NCBI RefSeq assembly: GCF_036588685.1
Contig: NW_026963310.1
Span: 558,001 to 622,000 of the forward strand
Direction: 5' to 3'
DNA from: Mytilus trossulus
Lineage: Eukaryota; Mollusca; Bivalvia; Mytilida; Mytilidae
DNA length: 64,000 bases
Under the pieces are notes generated by a model. The model saw only the letters and a list, made by a program, of their open reading frames with translations, was not told where the DNA came from and did no database searches. This document shows positions 48,001-54,904 of this stretch, piece by piece. The translations under genes were made by a program, and so were the position numbers. Position 1 is the stretch's first letter. Each line of letters starts with the position of its first letter.

Positions 48001-50251
48001 ATTGTTTTTTCCCCCCAACTATTTTTTTTTCCAATTCATGTCTTTAATAGACTTCATGTTAATTAGGTTTCATTGAAATCTGATGTGCCTGAGTTTTCCT
48101 TGGACAGCCTTTAAAAGAGTTCACAAGGTGTCTTGTAATTCAATTGTTGTCGTTTGTTTCTGTATCATATTTGTTTTTCGTTCCTTATTTTGTTCATTAA
48201 TTAGGCCTTTAGTTTTCCTGTTTGAATTGTTTTACATTTGTTATTTTAGGGCCTTTAATTTAATATCCAACTATACGCTTTGAGTTTTTGTTCATTGTTG
48301 GAGGCTGTACGGTGAATTTCTGTGTCGTTTTGTCTGGTCTGAAGAGTTTTCTCATAACGCTCATGATCTTCTTTTTATACTTATAATTGTTTTGTCATTT
48401 TCAGCATGTTTAGACAATAAACAAAATATCAATATATATATACAAATGTATGAAGACTGTACTTATAAACCTTGTGACTTCCTATCCCCTCCCTTATTGG
48501 AGCTCAGTATGTATGGTTACATTGTATATATATTATCTAGACTTTTAACCACTTCCACACATTTTTACAAATTTTGTCTAATAACGGCGCAAATGGAAAC
48601 CCCCTTCCCCCCCACACCCACCTATTCCTTTATCAAAATCCGTGAACCACATCTACAACATATACAATGATCCTTGAATATATTTCAAATATTTATTTTA
48701 TCAAATTGTTACAGACAATTTCATAACATATACATGTAGATAATGAAATATGAACCAAACTAGATATGAAAACAAACAAAGATAACCCTTGTCCAACACT
48801 AAAGACATAATTATACAAGTTATAATCAACAATATCTACTTCAACATGTCATGCATGTGATTATGATAAACACAACACATGATCAATTCTACGTCAATAT
48901 TTTTCTAATGACCTTCAGTTGTTAATTTATATGGTGACCTGTACATGTTTTTAATTTGAAGAGTGACCTGTGCATGCTGTACATGTTGTTAATTTGAAGA
49001 GTGACCTAAAGTTGTTAGTTTGTATATTGTGAACATGGAGAACTTTAGACTTTTAACTTGTTAGACCCATTGGTGGCATTGCAGCTGTTCTCTCCTCTAT
49101 GGTTGGGTTGTTGTCTCTTTGACACATTCCCCATTCCGTTCTCAATTTTATTTCGTTGTTTATAATAATTTCTGTCATTTATGGTTTCTTGTGGAGAGTT
49201 GACTCATTGACAATTAGCTGAGTTATGTCCCTTAGACATTCAGATTTTTTTACTTCTTATCTATCTTCCTACATCCTATCACTGCTCATTTTACAAGCCC
49301 CAAAGAAGCAATTTTTGAATGCCTTGCACAAATACCCTTGCGCAAATACTTAAAATCTTTGTGCAATCAGTTTTTTTGTTGATTTAATGAGATGAAACAT
49401 TTAACTCTAACAAAAAAACTATGAGCTATTAAACCTGGGAAAAATCATTTAGGGCATGATTTTCTATCTTATTATTATTTACTTATATTTGTTCATTTGT
49501 TTTTACTTTTTCAAGTAAATAAAAATTACTTCTACAGTACAACATGAAGTAGTACCCCTGACTGACCTCATGAGGTGAAAAAGAACCGATATATCATGCA
49601 TATCAACATTATAACACAAACAAAAGTGTATAATAATCTTACCTCACTAGGAAAGAATGGCGCTATCAACGACAAACACAGGTAGCTCAGAAAACTGCAC
49701 AATGAGATACTTATTAAGATCAGTTTATGTCGGCTGCCTAAGGCACGGAATGAAAATGTGGGAGTTGATAAATCAGGAGACTCAATATCACTCTGATCAT
49801 CACAAGATCCCTGAATTTTGTTCTCTAGTCCTTCATCCTCAGAATTAGATGAAATTAATGATGTCTCAACGATGATAGTCTGAATTTCTTTTCCTGTCGG
49901 GTTCACATTTTTGCCATCTGTAAAGTTGTCCTGATTTTTTACAGGCTCAAAATATTTGCTGTCCTGATTTACCACTGGGTCAATAAATTCCTCATCATAA
50001 CAATTACTTGGTGAGGTTTTTCGCAGTGATTCCTCAGAATTTACTGCACCATAATTCCCTGACCTTTTACTCCCATTCAATGAACGGGAATCCCTTTCTG
50101 ATTTAGAAGTTTCATCTTTATTATTTGATGTTCTTTTGTTGTCTAACAAGTTCTGACTTTTTGAGGTGTTTGAAAATTTAATAGAAAAGTCATATTGAAC
50201 TGAAACATCTTGCTCGTCTGTTTGATTAACATTTTCTTCATTGTTCTGCAT
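23869..50251 (-). CDS. SLC18B1: SLC18B1-like vesicular (polyamine) transporter, whole coding span, 13 exons
   Basis: Exons (minus strand): 50251-49643, 46587-46492, 45038-44965, 43943-43787, 37114-37046, 36533-36443, 32408-32263, 31193-31095, 29860-29757, 28946-28851, 26817-26743, 25343-25250, 24048-23869. They total 1,890 bases, all phases agree, and the product is 629 residues. It is a 12-segment major facilitator protein. Order and wording match vertebrate SLC18B1 (about 456 residues) as I recall it: 'IAPFFPSE', 'GLKFMYIGG', antiporter motif C in 'GFMSGPAIGGF', 'SILDPTL', 'LIPTFDIYVS', 'GPTIGGTLLD', 'TTPLL'. SLC18B1 loads polyamines into vesicles using a proton gradient. Residues 1-175 form an extra Asn/Ser/acid-rich cytosolic tail. 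ETTPLL (598-603) fits an acidic di-leucine sorting signal for lysosome-like vesicles. The substrate is inferred from the family. Confidence 0.88.
25250..25343 (-). CDS. SLC18B1: SLC18B1-like coding exon 12 (second GPxxGG motif)
   Basis: 94 bases, acceptor 'atcattgcag', donor ATG|GTGAGT. Encodes 'DFLGPTIGGTLLDIYGF' (the C-half equivalent of motif C) and the first part of TM12. Confidence 0.87.
25950..26285 (+). repeat. 3' tail of reverse-transcriptase family A, in transporter intron
   Basis: Contains 'tagttaccgagtttgtacta', 'ctctgagatcccccagtttt', 'gtgttgctaagtctgtag' and 'ctgtcccttgggcatatttc' in family order. It is antisense to the host gene and lies between coding exons 11 and 12. Confidence 0.6.
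26743..26817 (-). CDS. SLC18B1: SLC18B1-like coding exon 11 (loop and TM11 start)
   Basis: 75 bases, acceptor 'attttttcag', donor ATAGG|GTAAG. Encodes 'EELGFDDDLGMYGIVAGLWG' and 'SMYAIG'; the 'GFxxxLxxxGxVxGL' pattern fits the loop before TM11. Confidence 0.86.
27217..28055 (-). pseudogene. Reverse-transcriptase fragment with 3' tail, family A
   Basis: The 176-codon frame (28,052-27,522) begins artificially and carries 'YIDDVLSLNN' (the Y-x-D-D catalytic motif), 'SASYLDLHLEID', 'LYNKRDDFSFPIVNFPFL', 'APAYGVYISQLIRYSRA' and 'LRKFYGRHHELVDRYG', then a stop. The tail (27,535-27,217) includes 'ccggagcacctgagatcac' and 'gccatggcgttgtcagtttg'. It is 5'-truncated just above the Y-x-D-D motif. It is the best-kept copy of its family here and lies in the transporter intron between exons 10 and 11, same strand. 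Class: non-LTR or Penelope-like, not settled. Confidence 0.75.
28851..28946 (-). CDS. SLC18B1: SLC18B1-like coding exon 10 (TM10)
   Basis: 96 bases, acceptor 'attttgtag', donor GCAGA|GTAAGT. Encodes 'QLWLNIVSLIVLGIGSSLAL' and 'IPTFDIYVSIA', matching the family's 'GLSAGMSIIPTFPEI' region. Confidence 0.87.
29505..29675 (+). repeat. 'gttgtctcattggcaa' retroposon tail
   Basis: Contains 'tttatagctgacaatgcact', 'ctttgctcattgttgaag' and 'gatagttgtctcattggcaa', then an AT-rich end. It is another copy of the family at 3.6 and 6.4 kb, lying in a transporter intron. Confidence 0.6.
29757..29860 (-). CDS. SLC18B1: SLC18B1-like coding exon 9 (TM9)
   Basis: 104 bases, acceptor 'ttcttttcag', donor GATGA|GTGAGT, leaving two bases. 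Encodes 'RGVLIPGFIISAVGMLLLGP', TM9 with the family phrase 'MLLLGP', then 'SELLGLRDLLD'. Confidence 0.86.
29919..30038. repeat. Palindrome H3
   Basis: Arms 'tgtgttagtgacctaatatg' ... 'agtaaattc..tatgggg' mirror each other for about 55 bases with few mismatches. The tip is GGTGAGAGCGAAGCTCGAACC. It lies in the intron between coding exons 8 and 9, within 60 bases of exon 9, where a hairpin could affect splicing. Confidence 0.8.
30655..31090 (-). repeat. Degenerate repeats of the end of transporter exon 8 and its donor
   Basis: On the plus strand the exon-8 end reads 'acctaccaatttatcacaaa' then 'catccagctataggtgacat'. Diverged copies occur at 30,655-30,720 ('atatccagttgtatatgaca', 'acctactaatttatcacag'), 30,966-31,000 ('catccagcttcaggtgagaa') and 31,020-31,090 ('aatttatcacaaatctat' twice). 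They look like local reiterations that copied coding sequence. Confidence 0.55.
30780..30965 (+). repeat. 'cctgacttggtacagg'-family repeat fragment
   Basis: Contains 'aaaatcaaaagcccaaacac', 'atggtcaacaactgtcatac', 'ctggcacaggcattttc' and 'aacctctcacttgtatg', the same order as at 37.7-37.9 kb. Confidence 0.6.
31095..31193 (-). CDS. SLC18B1: SLC18B1-like coding exon 8 (TM8)
   Basis: 33 codons, phase 0 to 0; acceptor 'atatttcag', donor TTG|GTAGGT. Encodes FNLEADIIGLLFLLMAAFYA and 'IMSPIAGWICDKL', equivalent to 'AISSPLFGLLSDK' of the family. Degenerate copies of this exon's 3' end lie in the downstream intron. Confidence 0.87.
32263..32408 (-). CDS. SLC18B1: SLC18B1-like coding exon 7 (central loop and TM7)
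   Basis: 146 bases; acceptor 'ttatttacag', donor TCT|GTAAGT. Encodes 'EKSSSSKISFWVMMKSPK', then TM7 'TIINSFSTLVAAMIYSILD' with the family phrase 'LDPTLEPHL'. The intron before it (36,442-32,409) holds the 3.36-kb element. Confidence 0.88.
32870..36227. mobile_element. 3.36-kb TA-flanked inverted-repeat element carrying a satellite array
   Basis: Left end CAGTACTTGCAACCTTAGGC followed by GTTACT; the right end is its inverted copy. TA dinucleotides flank it at 32,868-32,869 and 36,228-36,229. Both ends carry arrays of GATCAGTC / GACTGATC octamers, and 'caccgatcagtcaagttc' is present near both. The centre is a roughly 430-bp tandem repeat. No transposase frame was found, so it is non-autonomous; TA and CAGT ends point to Tc1/mariner-like mobilisation. 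It fills most of the intron between transporter exons 6 and 7. Confidence 0.85.
33478..35745. repeat. Satellite array, about five units of ~430 bp
   Basis: The landmark 'aatggcggtcaataat' (or a close variant) occurs at 33,599, 34,029, 34,462, 34,892, 35,301 and, cut short, 35,733: spacings of 430, 433, 430, 409 and 432. Each unit also has 'agactaattttggttatttt', 'tttttccttaaagta' and 'agtactgaaat.atatgacgg'. The short open frames at 33,567-33,764 and 34,861-35,058 are the same unit read twice and are not genes. Confidence 0.85.
36443..36533 (-). CDS. SLC18B1: SLC18B1-like coding exon 6 (TM6)
   Basis: 91 bases, acceptor 'ttcttag', donor AGAG|GTAAG, phase 0 to 1. Encodes SGGFIMPFAVVGAIMFLCVP then 'FNFWLIPVDR', TM6 and the start of the central cytosolic loop. 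Confidence 0.87.
36650..36890 (+). repeat. Two repeat fragments, including a family-A tail
   Basis: 36,650-36,715 has 'aaaatcaaaagctcaaacac'. From 36,716 'cccctgtttatgttagggtt' leads into 'tcttgttgctaagtcttcag' and 'agtttgactgtcttagt', a diverged family-A tail. Confidence 0.5.
37046..37114 (-). CDS. SLC18B1: SLC18B1-like coding exon 5 (TM5, antiporter motif C)
   Basis: 23 codons, phase 0 to 0; acceptor 'atatttcag', donor GGT|GTAAG. The exon is essentially TM5 and reads G-x8-G-x3-G-P-x2-G-G, the full motif C of drug/proton antiporters ('GVGFMSGPAIGG'). Confidence 0.9.
37490..37898 (+). repeat. Two copies of the 'cctgacttggtacagg' repeat
   Basis: Copy 1 (37,490-37,600) and copy 2 (37,680-37,898) both read 'atactgaa(c/t)tc.gaggaaa', 'tggcaaaatcaaaa' or similar, 'ctgtcatattcctgacttgg'. 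Copy 2 continues to 'aacctggttctatagcgct' and 'cagtctcatcaaattccgct' and is cut by the element at 37,899. Confidence 0.6.
37899..39933. mobile_element. 2.0-kb element with CCCTACT ends and CCAGTGGGATT arrays
   Basis: The left end CCCTACTGAAAAT and right end ATTTTTAGTAGGG are inverted. Next to each end lies an array of roughly 20-bp repeats, 'ccagtgggattccagtggga' and variants in both orientations: 37,911-38,170 and 39,600-39,925. Flanks 'gctacatt' and 'tttacatg' share TACAT in register, suggesting a worn 8-bp site duplication as in hAT elements. The middle (38,200-39,590) is AT-rich and non-coding. All open frames over the arrays are low-complexity. It lies in the transporter intron between exons 4 and 5. 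Confidence 0.7.
39940..40990. other. Intronic sequence, mostly unclassified
   Basis: Part of the intron between transporter exons 4 and 5. A minus-strand family-A tail fragment lies at 40,640-40,715 ('tgcagtagctcttgaagggt'). The rest shows nothing I can name. Confidence 0.4.
41000..41161. repeat. Palindrome H4
   Basis: 162 bases. The arms match perfectly for the first ~61 bases: GAAATAATTCATGGAAGCCA ... 'atggcctgggccgtgatatt'. The tip is 'TCCTGAGCGTTAGCGAGGGA'. The right flank 'gattctaataggacaaat' is identical to the (inverted) left flank of H5 at 47.46 kb, and the palindrome ends GAAATAATTCATGG are also the same, but the stems in between are unrelated. Confidence 0.9.
41162..42600. other. 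Intronic sequence without a recognised gene
   Basis: Contains the outer flank of palindrome H4 (to roughly 41.6 kb, with 'gaagcgagggtgggtaaat') and AT-rich sequence. Overlapping short frames on both strands at 41.68-42.18 kb resemble nothing known. Confidence 0.4.
42640..43070 (+). repeat. Diverged copy of the ~503-bp bivalve repeat
   Basis: 'cattaaagggcaataac', 'tgcattttcccttatgttct' and 'aaatagataccccaatgatg' match the internal unit of the repeat at 21.3-22.7 kb, without the (GACGAC)n end. Confidence 0.5.
43085..43450 (-). repeat. Retroposon tail fragments
   Basis: 43,110-43,290 is a minus-strand copy of the 'gttgtctcattggcaa' family ('tgccaataagacaactgtcc', 'atgagcaaagcccatacc'). 43,375-43,450 matches the family-B tail ('tcctgacttgggacagg', 'gggttaaacatgtgagc'). 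Confidence 0.55.
43787..43943 (-). CDS. SLC18B1: SLC18B1-like coding exon 4 (TM4)
   Basis: 157 bases; acceptor 'tttttacag', donor TTT|GTAAGT, enters with one base and leaves in phase 0. Encodes the membrane stretch 'FIIYCFLLRIILAIGCCG' and 'LVAKEFPDSVATVF', which matches the family's 'LAKAFPxxVATV' loop before TM5. Confidence 0.88.
44340..44680 (+). repeat. Retroposon tail fragments
   Basis: 'gcatctgtcctaagtcagga' (family-B tail) is followed by 'tagaccgttggttttcccat', 'ttgttgaaggctgtaattgg' and an AT-rich end (tail family of 3.6 kb). The 60-codon frame here is repeat-derived. Confidence 0.5.
44965..45038 (-). CDS. SLC18B1: SLC18B1-like coding exon 3 (TM3)
   Basis: 74 bases, acceptor 'ttattttag', donor GG|GTAAG, ending in phase 2. 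Encodes LPLMGLKFMYIGGLFLAAGC and TVLFG; 'G-x-KFM' matches the short TM2-TM3 loop of the family. Confidence 0.87.
46492..46587 (-). CDS. SLC18B1: SLC18B1-like coding exon 2 (TM2)
   Basis: 32 codons, phase 0 at both ends; acceptor 'aattttag', donor TTG|GTAAGT. Encodes 'SGWIFGIFALTQFLISPVSG', the second membrane segment, then the start of the loop to TM3. Confidence 0.88.
46620..46985 (-). repeat. 3' tail of reverse-transcriptase family B
   Basis: The minus-strand equivalent of 17,780-18,130: 'gaatgtgtcaaagagacaac', 'cccgcacccggaggcgtc', 'cttgggacaggcgcaaaaat', 'ggggttaaacatgtttgtga'. It begins 33 bases upstream of transporter exon 2, so this intron end is largely retroposon. Confidence 0.7.
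47465..47623. repeat. Palindrome H5
   Basis: 159 bases. Arms GAAATAATTCATGGGGGCTT ... 'ccacgggttg.ccctttatg' mirror each other with a few mismatches. The tip reads CCTGAGCGATAGCGAGGGG on the minus strand, one substitution from the H4 tip over 'CCTGAGCG.TAGCGAGGG'. End sequence and outer flank are shared with H4; the stem is not. Confidence 0.9.
48150..48385 (+). repeat. 'gttgtctcatt'-family tail, diverged
   Basis: 'aggcctttagttttcctgtt', 'tttgttcattgttggaggct' and 'agagttttctcataacgctc' follow the order of the family at 3.6 kb. Confidence 0.5.
48900..49235 (+). repeat. Short tandem phrase and retroposon tail pieces
   Basis: 'aatttgaagagtgacct' occurs twice at 48,955-49,010. 49,085-49,150 matches the last 60 bases of the family-B tail ('gggttgttgtctctttgac', 'cattctcaatttta' type). 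Confidence 0.5.
49643..50251 (-). CDS. SLC18B1: SLC18B1-like exon 1 of coding sequence (start codon, acidic tail, TM1)
   Basis: ATG at 50,251; residues 1-203; donor GAG|GTAAG at 49,642, phase 0. Residues 1-175 are hydrophilic, rich in Asn, Ser, Asp and Glu, with no recognisable domain. TM1 is about 177-199 and ends 'LIAPFFPSE', the family's first-loop signature. An acceptor 'atttatttctag' at 50,286 shows that the 5' UTR is spliced just upstream of the ATG. Confidence 0.88.
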
Positions 50252-51161
50252 TCTGTCATCTTTCTTTTATTCATTCGTGTTCAACCTAGAAATAAATAGA
50301 CATTTATTAATATTAGTTTATAATTAATTTAAAACTGTGCTATGATTTGCATACCAAAAGAAATCAACTTTTGAAAGCTCTGCTGTCAAATAAACGAAAG
50401 GGCCATTGAATGTAGCCAACATTCACCCCACGGGCGTAGATTTTTGCATTTTTTGTATATCGAAGACCCCTATAAATATAGTCCTGTAAATATATATTGT
50501 GAACTTTTAAACTAATTCTAAAATGAAGTGCTCCTTTGAAGGAGGGAATTCCTCACACTGAAACAGATACAGATACAGATCGATAGCTTAAGGAAAGTCG
50601 ATTAAGGTTAAAATTATTTGTTTGGAAGGAGTTAAATATATAGCGTTTGCTTTATAAATTTTTATTAACCCAGCTAATCATGTTATTTAATACTAAGTAC
50701 CATCATCCTGAGTTAAAAAAATATTAGTCTTTTGTTTGTGTGTATCAAATAACTTAAATTTGTTAGAAAATTGGTTAGAATGATAGCAAATTACAGAGTT
50801 ATCTCCCCTTATTCATTAATTTCTAGTGCATTTCAACCAAATTGTATCTTTTATTACCAGAACAGAAAACGCAAATAAATGTTATTTGTGTGCATAACTA
50901 AATATTATGAACTAAAATCAATGTCCAATTGGGTGGGTTGTTTTTTTTACATGTTTTCACCAGTGCCTGATTCTTAGGCCATGTAGGCAGACTGGCATAA
51001 AAATAAGTATACTCGCTCACAAACTGAAGAATATATATTTATAATGTAGGTTTGTATGTTCATTAATTGAGTAAAATGTATTAATGGATACATCATCAAT
51101 ATCATGAGAACTGAAACAAAAATAAAATTAAGTACCTAAATATGTAATATGTAATTATAAC

Positions 51162-51283
51162 TATTGAATGCTTCTTTTTGTAACTTCATAGGGTTGTAAA
51201 AGCGTTGACCGTGAGCACATTTTTAGAATGAACAAAATGTACTTCAGTCAACACCCCAATCCCAATCAAGTTACAAAAAGAAG
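51162..51283. repeat. Older foldback repeat
   Basis: 'tgaatgcttctttttgtaac' and its inverted copy 'gttacaaaaagaagcattca' bound the structure; inner arms ('gcgttgacc', 'gtcaacacc') match only partly. It resembles a worn miniature element, without the GC-rich tip of H1-H6. A similar phrase with 'tgcttccttttgcag' lies at 56,170. Confidence 0.65.
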
Positions 51284-51865
51284 CATTCAGTTCTTAAATA
51301 AATTTCTTTAAAAAGTTAAAATCAAAAAATTGAAAATTGAAAAGCTTCCCAAATAAATCAAAATTTATATGGTTTATGTCATCTGGGGATAATGTTTTAA
51401 TAAAAAAAGTAAGTTTATTATTGTGTACTTTAAATCATGCATATAGACATGATAAAATGACATTTAATATTCTGTCCATCAATATTATATAGTTAACTAT
51501 ATACATGATATATATAAACATTATACATGTTATTATATTATTTCTGTAGAAATTGTTCTGCTCACTTAGACTTCAAGTTGATTTTGTTTAATTGTTAAAT
51601 AATCAATGAATTCAATATGTAATTACTTGTATGAAATTTCACTTAAGTTAAGTGTACTGCTGGCGCATCAAATTGACAATGAAAGACTTTAAAATGTCTA
51701 TTGATAATGTTATCGATGGTAAACATGTTAACTATATATACATTTTTTAAGATGTTGCAGCCAGGGAGAATACATTAAACAAAGAAATAATTGTAGTGTA
51801 CACATTTAATTCTGAAAACGTATCTTTTACATGCATAAAACCAAGGATGTATACATGTATTATAG

Positions 51866-51914
51866 TTAAACCAAGGATTTGTATAGTTGTCTAACTATAC
51901 AAATCCTTGGTTAA
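51866..51914. repeat. Perfect small inverted repeat
   Basis: 'aaccaaggatttgtatagtt' is followed, after a few bases, by its exact complement. The phrase 'aaaccaaggat' occurs once more just upstream (51,838). In the 5' UTR intron of the transporter gene. Confidence 0.7.
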
Positions 51915-52591
51915 ACATGGTAAATACGTCCTTGATGAAACTTATGTCTTGTAATGCATGTATTTGTAAATTTTGCTGAATACCAATACCTGAGACTTGA
52001 ATCAGACTTGTACTGCCCACTTTAATACGGCGTCCTTAATTGACTGACAATAAAAATATTGTATTGCATTGTATTGTGTACTAGGTTTTTTTTCCCTTCT
52101 TTTTTGAAAAATGTCGTGCTGTATTCACTGATCAAGTATTTTATGCGATTGTCTTGTCCTACATTTTGACCTTAGTCTTGTTAGCGGAACAGCATTATAA
52201 CAACAAAATGCGAAAACATCCTTTCAAAGTGTCGGAATTAAATTATAATTCTCCTTTTTCTCACTATTACATCTGATACTAAAGTTCTTACCTATTTTGT
52301 TTCCTAAGCAATTATAAATAAATAGATACAGTTCCCATATAAATTATTTTCTACGTCGTTTCATATCTTGACCCCAAAACAACAACACGTGTTAAGGTTA
52401 GAGTCACATGAGTGTAATGTGATACCTGTATATTTTCGCGCTAATTTATAAAATTTATACGCTTTATTTAGAGTCACTTGTAAGTGTACCATAAGTGCGA
52501 GTTAAAGTTTTTAACCGACATATATACAAGAAATATCAATACAACACATAATAAACATGCAACAAAATAACACAACACAACCTGCTGCTCT

Positions 52592-52833
52592 AAGGCGCCG
52601 CAGCAACCATTTGATTTTAGGGGAGGGGGGAGGGGCTATATGGATTTGTATTCAGACAAACTTTTTTTCGGCGACAAGTCGAAAACAATTCTTTTCTTTC
52701 AAGTTTAGCATTTATATATAGTGACCAGCTGAGGGTGAACCCATAAGTCTCAAAACAAATTAATATATGTTTTTTTCTCCAAAAACATCGCACCCCCCCC
52801 CCCCCGAAAATCAAATGGTTGCTGCCTAAAAGC
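52592..52833. repeat. Inverted repeat with G- and C-runs at its inner edges
   Basis: 'gcagcaaccatttgatttt' followed by a G-rich run, and a C-run followed by 'aaaatcaaatggttgctgc', stand about 170 bases apart. Probably a miniature element. The 81-codon frame across it is not a gene. Confidence 0.65.
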
Positions 52834-53639
52834 ATGGCGGTAATACATGTAACTGGGAACATACATGTTATACGCGGATTATATAAAGCATGATTAAATT
52901 AAGCTAGGTATTAGAGCTATAAAAACTTACAAAATGTAAACTTAGCATGATTAGAAAGCTGGTAAAATACATAGCATTAAATATTAAAAAAAAAGATCAG
53001 TTCTGTATATGAACTAAATATGATCGTAGCTTGACGCTTATGATTGTTCACGTTGTACAAAACAATCAGATTTTTTCCACTATTATGTATAGTACCCATA
53101 CAGGCCCTCATAGATGAGTTAATACCAGACTGACTGCCTAAGAGGGGACCCGCTCCAGTCACGCTTCAGTGATGAGTAAGTGATTCCCCATATATAAGCA
53201 ACCATTTTAATTCCCAAAAGGAGGGGCTGGGCCCCTGTCCTCCCTAAATCCGCCCCTGACATATGTTTATGGGATTTAAACGTCTACTTAAGTTTAAAAA
53301 ATCGCTTAATTGATCTCAATCATTATAGTAATAGTTGACGTATTTATATACAAAAATAGATACAGGCCACAATATATGCAAATCTTGTGATTAAATAAAC
53401 GTAAAATATAAAATAAAAGAGTTTATAAGAAAATGAAAACAAATAGTCAAACATATATGTGCTAGCGTGTACTTATTCATGATTGAATAAATACTGATAT
53501 GATTTTGTAATTTATATTTTATTTCCTATTTGAATTTACTTTAAATAAAGATGATTTTATTCCTAATGCATATTTGTGTTTTCGTTTTCAAATAGATTAA
53601 TTACGGATTGTAATTAATTATGAGTGGTACTATTCGTAT

Positions 53640-54900
53640 TTTATATTCACGGACTTTGACGATTGACTAGTTTGGCCTTGATTGTTACTCACTTCTACTA
53701 TTCTGATGGTCAGTGTTTTACGCTTGATTTGACCGCACACTTTCTGCTATTTCATTGGTTATATATCTTTTGGCGGTTTATTTATATTAAGTCTTTATTC
53801 AATTGTGGATTGATGTTCAAACCGAACAGACGTTTCATATACTTTATTTGCTGTTTCCTATTTTGTATCATTTGTATTGGAGGAATTCCACGATTGTTTC
53901 AGGTCAGTTTGCCTACTTATCTCTTTAGATATTCTGTCTTTATCTTACTTTCATTGTAATTTTATTACCGGATTAATCAGTATTTCACGCATGAGTAACT
54001 TTCCATTTTAGCATGAATTCGTAGTAAGAATGTGTATCGTGTGATTGGTGAATGAATGTTGTGAACTATTTAAAAGGTTAACGTAACTTTTATAACAGGC
54101 ACATTATTGATTTACATTTGAGCTACATAATTTAAGCCTGAGAATAAATAGTGTAAATATAAACGTATTGAATGCCGCATATTTGAGCAGAATGAGTCCG
54201 AGAGTAAATGAGTAAAATGTTAACTTGATAAATACTTTTCAGAGTCTTTATAATATTTTTGTCTCCGATTGATAGATTTTAAGTACTATATAAGTCTGTG
54301 CATAGTAACTATAATTTAGTATATGTTATACAGGTATTTGACAGAGTTCTGCATATGATGTAGATACACGTAGAGGCATAACCTTTGTACCTCATACGAG
54401 GTAAGAATGAGTGTTCATTTGTAGTTGCTTATTATTTTATTAGCTTAGTTATTTTGCTTTGTTTAGCTTAGCTTATATTTATTAATTAACTGCTTGTTGC
54501 TATTTGCTTAATTAATGCTTATTGTGCTTAGACTGTTTGTTTATAGTTTTAACGGCTAATTCGTATATTATAATGTTTTGCTAACTGAGAAACTATATTT
54601 CTATTTTGCTTTTCTGACAAGTTAAATTCTGTTTCGAACGTCACAGAAAGTTATATTTTGATGAGATAAGGTTTAATTACACATTTTGTTAATTTCATAA
54701 ACTGTGACGTATTTTACAGTCAATTGGTTAATTTTTGTGAGTACACATATTACGTAAATTTATCAGATTGATATAATACATGTTTTAAGAGAATTGATTT
54801 ATATACGTTGTTATTTAATGTAATATTATTTTACAGGGTTTCTTTTGATGCTTCATTGATTAATAAAACTATCCAGAACCCTATACATAGTCAACTATTA
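53640..54900 (+). other. Possible LTR or transcript leader, not resolved
   Basis: T-rich sequence with a TATA-like 'tatttaaaagg' (54,068), a polyadenylation-like AATAAA at 54,864, and donor-like sites 'gttacagg|tcag' type at 53,900 and 'acgag|gtaagaatg' at 54,400. A 98-codon hydrophobic frame (53,663-53,959) resembles no family I know and its start is not ATG-supported. A solo LTR or a retroposon leader is possible; I cannot decide. Confidence 0.25.
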
Positions 54901-54904
54901 TTTA

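Larger units (their letters stand above)
50252..52460 (-). promoter_or_regulatory. SLC18B1: Likely spliced 5' UTR and promoter region of the SLC18B1-like gene
   Basis: The acceptor 'tctatttatttctag' ends at 50,286, 34 bases before the ATG exon's start codon. A consensus donor AATAG|GTAAG follows 52,292, so a non-coding first exon probably ends there with an intron of about 2.0 kb. Upstream of the donor are an E-box CACGTG (52,386-52,391) and 'gagtcac(a/t)tg' twice (52,401 and 52,471). The transcription start is not visible. Within the intron are foldbacks at 51.16-51.28 and 51.87-51.91 kb. Confidence 0.5.

Noticed and set aside
53663..53959. 98-codon hydrophobic frame, possible membrane protein
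   Set aside because: T-rich DNA yields Phe/Leu/Ile-rich frames by chance; non-ATG start and no family resemblance.
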